Source: Dirofilaria immitis | Taxonomy: Eukaryota > Nematoda > Chromadorea > Rhabditida > Onchocercidae | Reading direction: 5' to 3' | Assembly (NCBI GenBank): GCA_024305405.1 | Contig: JAKNDB010000079.1 | Location: 1,742,501-1,806,500, forward strand | Length of the DNA: 64,000 bases | Part shown: one piece after another, positions 60,301 through 64,000 of the stretch | How the letters are laid out: the number at the start of each line of letters is the position of its first letter | Numbering within the stretch: the stretch's first letter is position 1 | Notes under the pieces: generated by a model | What the model saw: the letters and a program-made list of their open reading frames with translations, nothing else | The model's database searches: none | Told to the model about the DNA's origin: nothing | Program-made: the position numbers and the translations under genes

Positions 60301-62613
60301 ATATAAATATGATGGACTGTCCATTCTCTCAGGTTTACTAAATATAAATAATGACACAGATTAAGCATGATATTTTTTATATTCGATATTTAGGTTACGG
60401 TGATGCGACGGTTTGACGGCCGTTTGATTATGGTTTCACCTCGAATAATAGTTCAGAAAGGTAGTATTTTGCTTTCATACAAAGCCATTTCTTAATTAGA
60501 AATGTTTTCTGGATTAGATATACCAAGCATATTAAAACACTGAAACTGAGCAGTTTTTGTGATTTGTTGTAATGTTGAAAAAGAGACTCTTAATTAAGCA
60601 GTCAATCTACTATGATGTGAGCTCTTTCTCAAAGAATAAATTTGTCTATTGATGCTTGCAAGAATTAATCTCTTACCTTTAAAGATACATTCGATCTCAG
60701 ATTTTCTACAAAAATCCCTACATGAATTTTATTTGTTAAATGATCATTTACTATAGCAAATTTTTAAGAGTTTTCTGTTTAATTAATCTTTCCTGCGAAA
60801 TGCTTATTTCTAGAATCGAAAACTCCCGCCAGTGAAGAAACTCAAAGGGAAACCAGGTCGCGAAGTGCACGAAATGCAGCACTCGGAAAAAAACACCAAA
60901 GCCGGAACAGATAAAAGAAGATGAAGAAGAAGAAGAAGAAGAAGACGGAAGGGAAATGAGATCACAGAGAACGACAAGATCTTCAGAAAGACGTTCAGTC
61001 TATTCAAAATATTTGAAGAAAGATAAGGATCGACGTGGTAATGTTCAAATTTATACTTTCTAATAACTCTATGCAGTTTAGAAATTATGTAAAAAAGAGA
61101 TATAAACCATAAAAAGAAGTGGTGAGCAAAAAGATAATTTGTTTTGTTCTAATGTTTAAGATTTGCAGAATACCTTTATTTCAGATGAGAAAAGTGCAAA
61201 TTTAAGTTTGTCAGAAAGGGGAAAAGGAAGGGAGATGGGGAGCGAAAAACGAATTCGGAAGAAGCGGAATCCAGCAAACAGGAAACCATACATGAAGGGA
61301 GACTAATTTAAAAAGGTTTTGTATTTAAATGAATGTTCCCGAACTATGGTAATTGTCCTATATTTTTCTGGAGTATATTTGTTTTTAGCTTTCTATATGT
61401 TCATCCAACATTTATGTCGAAATGAGCCGCTGTACACTAATCCACTGTTGTGAAAATGTGTCAAAAGTTTAGCGGAAGCAAATGCTATTTTGTTTCAAAT
61501 TTTGATGGGAATTGTGTGACGGGCAATTGACAAATGTACAACAAATTATTCATCCGAGAGTTTTACTTTTACAGATCTGTAAGGAAGCAACTAAGTGAAA
61601 ATGATGTAATCGTCATGGACGATGAGACATTCTCGGCTGTTGTGAAAGATATGAGCATGGAAAATCCATCTGAATGTAGTAAGTAGTCGCCTCTGAAAAA
61701 TGTTTCTTTATTTTCGATTCTCTTTCAGTTTTTAAATTCATTAATTGATAATACATAGGGAATTTAATATTATTTGCTGTATGTAAGATATTGATTTTTG
61801 ATTTCATATCTAAATATTTCGGTAACTTCAGTTTCTGTTATTCTACACTCATTGAAACCGAGCATGAGAGTAGCTGAAAAATTGAATCGGAATTGATAGT
61901 TGAATAAAAGAATAAATAAACAAATAAATAGAACATGGAGAAAATATAGCGCGCTTAATAGAAAGAAGTCTAAAATAATATTTAATAGAAGGAACTTGAA
62001 ATTACACTTGATGAGAAAGAAAAAAGATTATTTGACGAAAACAGAAATTTGAAATGACCAGTTTCATTATTTCTCTTACTTTTGATCGAATTTTTTTCTC
62101 TTTGGTATCGAAATATCTCTTTACGGATTTACGAGACATTTTTTTAAATATTTATTTTACACATCCCTGCAATCACATTATATTTCTGTCATATCACATG
62201 TTTGGTTGGTTAAGATTTATTAAAGTGCACATTCGAGACCTGCATACTAACTTCCTTTGCTCTTTATTTACGATGGTAGTTTTTATATTCTTAATAATTT
62301 ATCTTAAATTTAATAGATTTATTCGCATTTTTTATCACATATATTTGACTCCACAAATATGTGGAGGAAAATTGAAAAGAATGGATATTTTGGAAATGCT
62401 CGCAACTAATCCTGAAAAAAAAACAGTTATTTGCAAATGGATTTTTGAATTCAAAAATTGATGAGCAAATGATAATTGGAGGACAGATTTCTGCTCTTCT
62501 TCCTCTGTGTATTCCTTTTCATGTTATTTTTCTTTGCTGTTGAATTATATGATTAAATTATAGTTAGTGAAGGCCGACGAGGTCGAGCGAAAAAAAGGAT
62601 GAAGAAGAGTTAA
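50542..62613 (+). CDS. Large zinc-finger (FLYWCH/C2H2-like) nuclear-type protein, ~1,240 residues, 32 exons
   Basis: Exons: 50542-50631, 50888-51025, 51128-51322, 51487-51627, 52009-52146, 52248-52332, 52408-52502, 53255-53320, 53503-53546, 53762-53905, 53993-54093, 54190-54360, 54640-54706, 54742-54962, 55320-55374, 55461-55570, 55805-55958, 56171-56204, 56403-56517, 56602-56784, 57046-57375, 57631-57688, 57810-57935, 58639-58729, 59045-59066, 59177-59215, 59874-59998, 60394-60460, 60814-61037, 61185-61315, 61575-61678, 62564-62613. Splice phases agree if single-base length errors in about nine exons are allowed. Layout: acidic N-terminus, FLYWCH finger, C2H2-like finger, a second FLYWCH-like module, long charged linkers and a basic C-terminus. 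FLYWCH fingers bind DNA or protein, so a transcription or chromatin role is likely. I do not recognise a specific orthologue. Candidate AATAAA signals are at 62640-62645 and 62656-62661. An alternative is two genes meeting at 53285. Confidence 0.75.
51487..52146 (+). CDS. FLYWCH gene exons 4-5: FLYWCH zinc finger
   Basis: Exon 4 ends WNGHLYVAASD at a GTTAGT donor and exon 5 continues LSEVSYTKWRCVNEGCPGAL and then SSGHHHLTTCKPDD. The order aromatic, NG-LY, W-x-C, C, H-x-H is the FLYWCH zinc-finger signature, with two Cys and two His as metal ligands and the W-x-C core intact. The intron falls inside the finger. Confidence 0.8.
53255..53320 (+). CDS. FLYWCH gene exon 8 with frame break at an A run
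   Basis: In the incoming frame it reads VYRRRFEYEK and stops at TAA (53285-53287). The frame that feeds exon 9 reads MAERRRGLHSK from the ATG at 53287. One more A in the run 53280-53284 would join them without a gap. The alternative is a natural stop overlapping a start (TAATG) between two genes, which I think less likely because exon 9 continues the same protein style. Confidence 0.65.
53762..54706 (+). CDS. FLYWCH gene exons 10-13: C2H2-like and second FLYWCH-like modules
   Basis: Exon 10 has C-x2-C (CIECG) and later H-x4-H (HVSQDH), a C2H2-like finger. Exon 11 reads PELAMLRIRKDIEVVK and then, after a one-base break near 54037-54047, PKERLNIDMTCIFTNFG. Exon 12 reads FFLCAADDRWCRTYGVNS with a later HCTAF, and exon 13 ends LDHNFHS, giving an aromatic/W-C/C/H-x2-H order like a second, divergent FLYWCH finger. 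Confidence 0.6.
56403..56517 (+). CDS. FLYWCH gene exon 19 with a G-run length error
   Basis: It opens SMAILLEGSLWDDDGAG in phase 0 after TTACAG and closes SDSITFMALLIILEPGC at a GTTAGT donor in phase 0, feeding VANLVEQCNRRV in exon 20. The two halves are in different frames; one extra base, or two missing, at GGG 56451-56453 explains it. Confidence 0.65.
57046..57935 (+). CDS. FLYWCH gene exons 21-23: helical and basic segments with A-run breaks
   Basis: Exon 21 reads LFKERAQSLKHIVAAK and then, one frame over, YLKYLTSLCDSIAADPDC; the A run 57090-57095 is one short. Exon 22 needs one more A at 57631-57635 to read ITVDEEAEMDVTEQSE. Exon 23 is basic (RRSKRGKGKDETD), a possible nuclear localisation signal; it either has a length error at 57890-57894 or uses an alternative acceptor (58643 rather than 58639) in the next exon. 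Confidence 0.65.
59346..59440. repeat. Cluster of overlapping palindromes in an intron
   Basis: TACATAATGTGT and TTGTATTATG elements recur in both orientations. The best pair is 59408-59422 against 59426-59440, a perfect 15-bp inverted repeat with a 3-base loop. Confidence 0.9.
59874..60460 (+). CDS. FLYWCH gene exons 27-28: compact conserved-looking segment
   Basis: RIPFSGQNSKLKLAGRIMHL and MTLRTAAGNL, then VTVMRRFDGRLIMVSPRIIV. The alternating hydrophobic pattern suggests a small folded beta-rich domain, unlike the charged linkers around it. No family recognised. Both exons are clean in frame with strong splice sites. Confidence 0.65.
60814..62613 (+). CDS. FLYWCH gene exons 29-32: acidic/basic C-terminal tail
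   Basis: Exon 29 has a Glu run (EDEEEEEEEDG) reached only if the A run 60887-60893 is one base longer. Exon 30 literally ends in TAA at 61304-61306, but its SEEAESSKQETIHEG frame, entered through one missing base near 61225 and left through another at GGG 61297-61299, feeds exon 31 (SVRKQLSENDVIVMDDETF). Exon 32 ends GRRGRAKKRMKKS then TAA, a strong basic nuclear-localisation-like tail. If exon 30's stop is real, exons 31-32 would be unused or belong to another isoform. Confidence 0.5.
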
Positions 62614-64000
62614 CAATATCGGTTGTTGATACCAGATCGAATAAAGACAGCAAGAAATAAATGTCGAATTTCTTGTAAAATATATACCCTGCGTTGTCCT
62701 TTGATTTATATAATCTATTGGCTCTCTTTTCATTGTAATATTTAGAACTTTACTTTATGTTACATTGTGATGATTTCCTTATATCAGCGACGAAAAAAAG
62801 AATTATAGGAACTGTAGAAGGTAGTAATGATCATTAATATTTTGACAGTTTCACTTGTTGGAGCGTATTCTAAATTTTTTAAATGAGTTTTAGAAAAAAA
62901 TAATTCGTTACTTGCTTTTGATTAGAGAAGTTTGTAAATCATTTTATTTACATTTCACTTTTGTTCAGTCTGCTTAGTCGTGACTGGTTTATTAAAATGA
63001 ATGATTTTATAATTACCTTCATAAACATCCTAATATAACAGGCTTTTGTTTCAAATACTGTATAATTCATTAGTGCTCGTAACTGGAGAACATATAATTC
63101 TTTTGAAATTCAGCATTATATTTCATTTCTCAGATTTAATCTGAAGATTTGCGATGATTACTACTGTTTTCAATGTTTACCATCTGAAAAATTGCTCTAA
63201 TACAAAACACTTTTTGCAGGTTTTTTCCTATCACAATATAGAAATTTTAGTGTTGCTGTAGTAAAAAATTGATGTAACTGATTGAAATATGAGAAGGTGT
63301 GTTACCTTTTTTTACATTGAGAACTTTTTATATAGTTGAAATAACCTTTACTGTTGTCAGGTTGCAATGATTCCTATATTTAAGTTTTGATATATGTCTT
63401 TTTGGTTATTTTTTTGCTTTTGTATGTTTTAGGTTTTTTTATTGTAAATGATTGGTTTCATCAAGTCTTTATTGTGTTCGATAATTGTAAGTTTAAGAAT
63501 AAATGAAAAATGCAATGAATTATGATAGGGATTAGTGTTCACTTTACCTGAATTATAATAAAGATTTGTGTCCGCTTTAACTATACTAAATTATAATGCA
63601 ATGAATTATGGTAGGATTTGTGTCCGATTTATCTTTATTTGAATTATAATGAGGATTAGTATTCGATTTACTTTTACCTGAATTATAATAAGGATTTGTG
63701 TCCATTTTAGCCATACCTAAATTATAATGCAGGAATTATGGTTGTGATTTGTGCCCAATTCATCTTTACCCAAATTACTGATTATGTCGTGAAGGGTTTT
63801 ATATAATCTAAGATGAAACTCTTGTGCTGACATTGTTTCCGTAAAAAAAACTGCTTGTGGAATTGCCGAGACATTTGAATTTCAAATTTATTTATTTAGA
63901 ATTAGTATATAACATATAATGTTGCTATCAAAACATTATCACATAAGCACCATTCTTTAGTAATAATAGGAATGAAGAAGAAAGTACAAAATTAGATTAC
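62614..64000. other. 3' flank of the FLYWCH gene
   Basis: It contains two AATAAA signals (62640, 62656) and, from about 63500, an irregular tandem repeat. No coding frame was recognised. Confidence 0.5.
63520..63780. repeat. Irregular 39-53-bp tandem repeat
   Basis: GATTTGTGTCC or GATTAGTGTTC cores at about 63528, 63563, 63615, 63653, 63693 and 63746 are separated by ACCTGAATTATAAT-like linkers. Confidence 0.8.

Overview
The window looks like nuclear DNA from a nematode, probably an AT-rich clade III (filaria-like) species. Support: many short exons, T-rich introns ending TTTCAG or TTTTAG, GT donors, AT-rich intergenic DNA full of microsatellites, and an ALIX gene whose exon-by-exon protein is closest to what I know of Caenorhabditis ALX-1. 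The species assignment is inference. No bacterial, organellar, tRNA, rRNA or CRISPR feature was found.

Layout. (1) 1-24,100 is dominated by long AT-rich DNA, but minus-strand exons are scattered in it. Three phase-compatible exons (24,091-23,991; 13,686-13,588; 3,215-3,104) read as one 103-residue protein with two introns of about 10 kb. A KRVSF motif, of the type that docks protein phosphatase 1, is assembled across the first splice junction, and the C-terminus is a cysteine cluster. Two further phase-compatible exons (2,822-2,657 and 2,048-1,864) end in a polybasic/cysteine/CaaX tail and may be an alternative 3' end or a separate gene. (2) 24,092-41,268 has no supported gene and holds many repeats, including a 584-bp tandem duplication. 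(3) 41,269-48,187 (+) is a 19-exon ALIX/alx-1 gene (ESCRT accessory). (4) 49,440-50,280 (-) is a decayed, unidentified coding relic. (5) 50,542-62,613 (+) is a 32-exon gene for an unrecognised nuclear-type protein of about 1,240 residues with FLYWCH and C2H2-like zinc fingers, long acidic stretches and a basic tail. (6) 62,614-64,000 holds 3' flanking DNA and an irregular tandem repeat.

One pattern cuts across the window. Both plus-strand genes need single-base length corrections, almost always one missing base and mostly at A or G runs, to stay in frame. The two copies of the 584-bp duplication differ from each other only in homopolymer length. The simplest reading is uncorrected homopolymer errors in the assembly rather than pseudogenes, so literal translations of these exons are truncated. 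Exon boundaries given here come from splice motifs, phase and protein continuity read by eye; no alignment was run.
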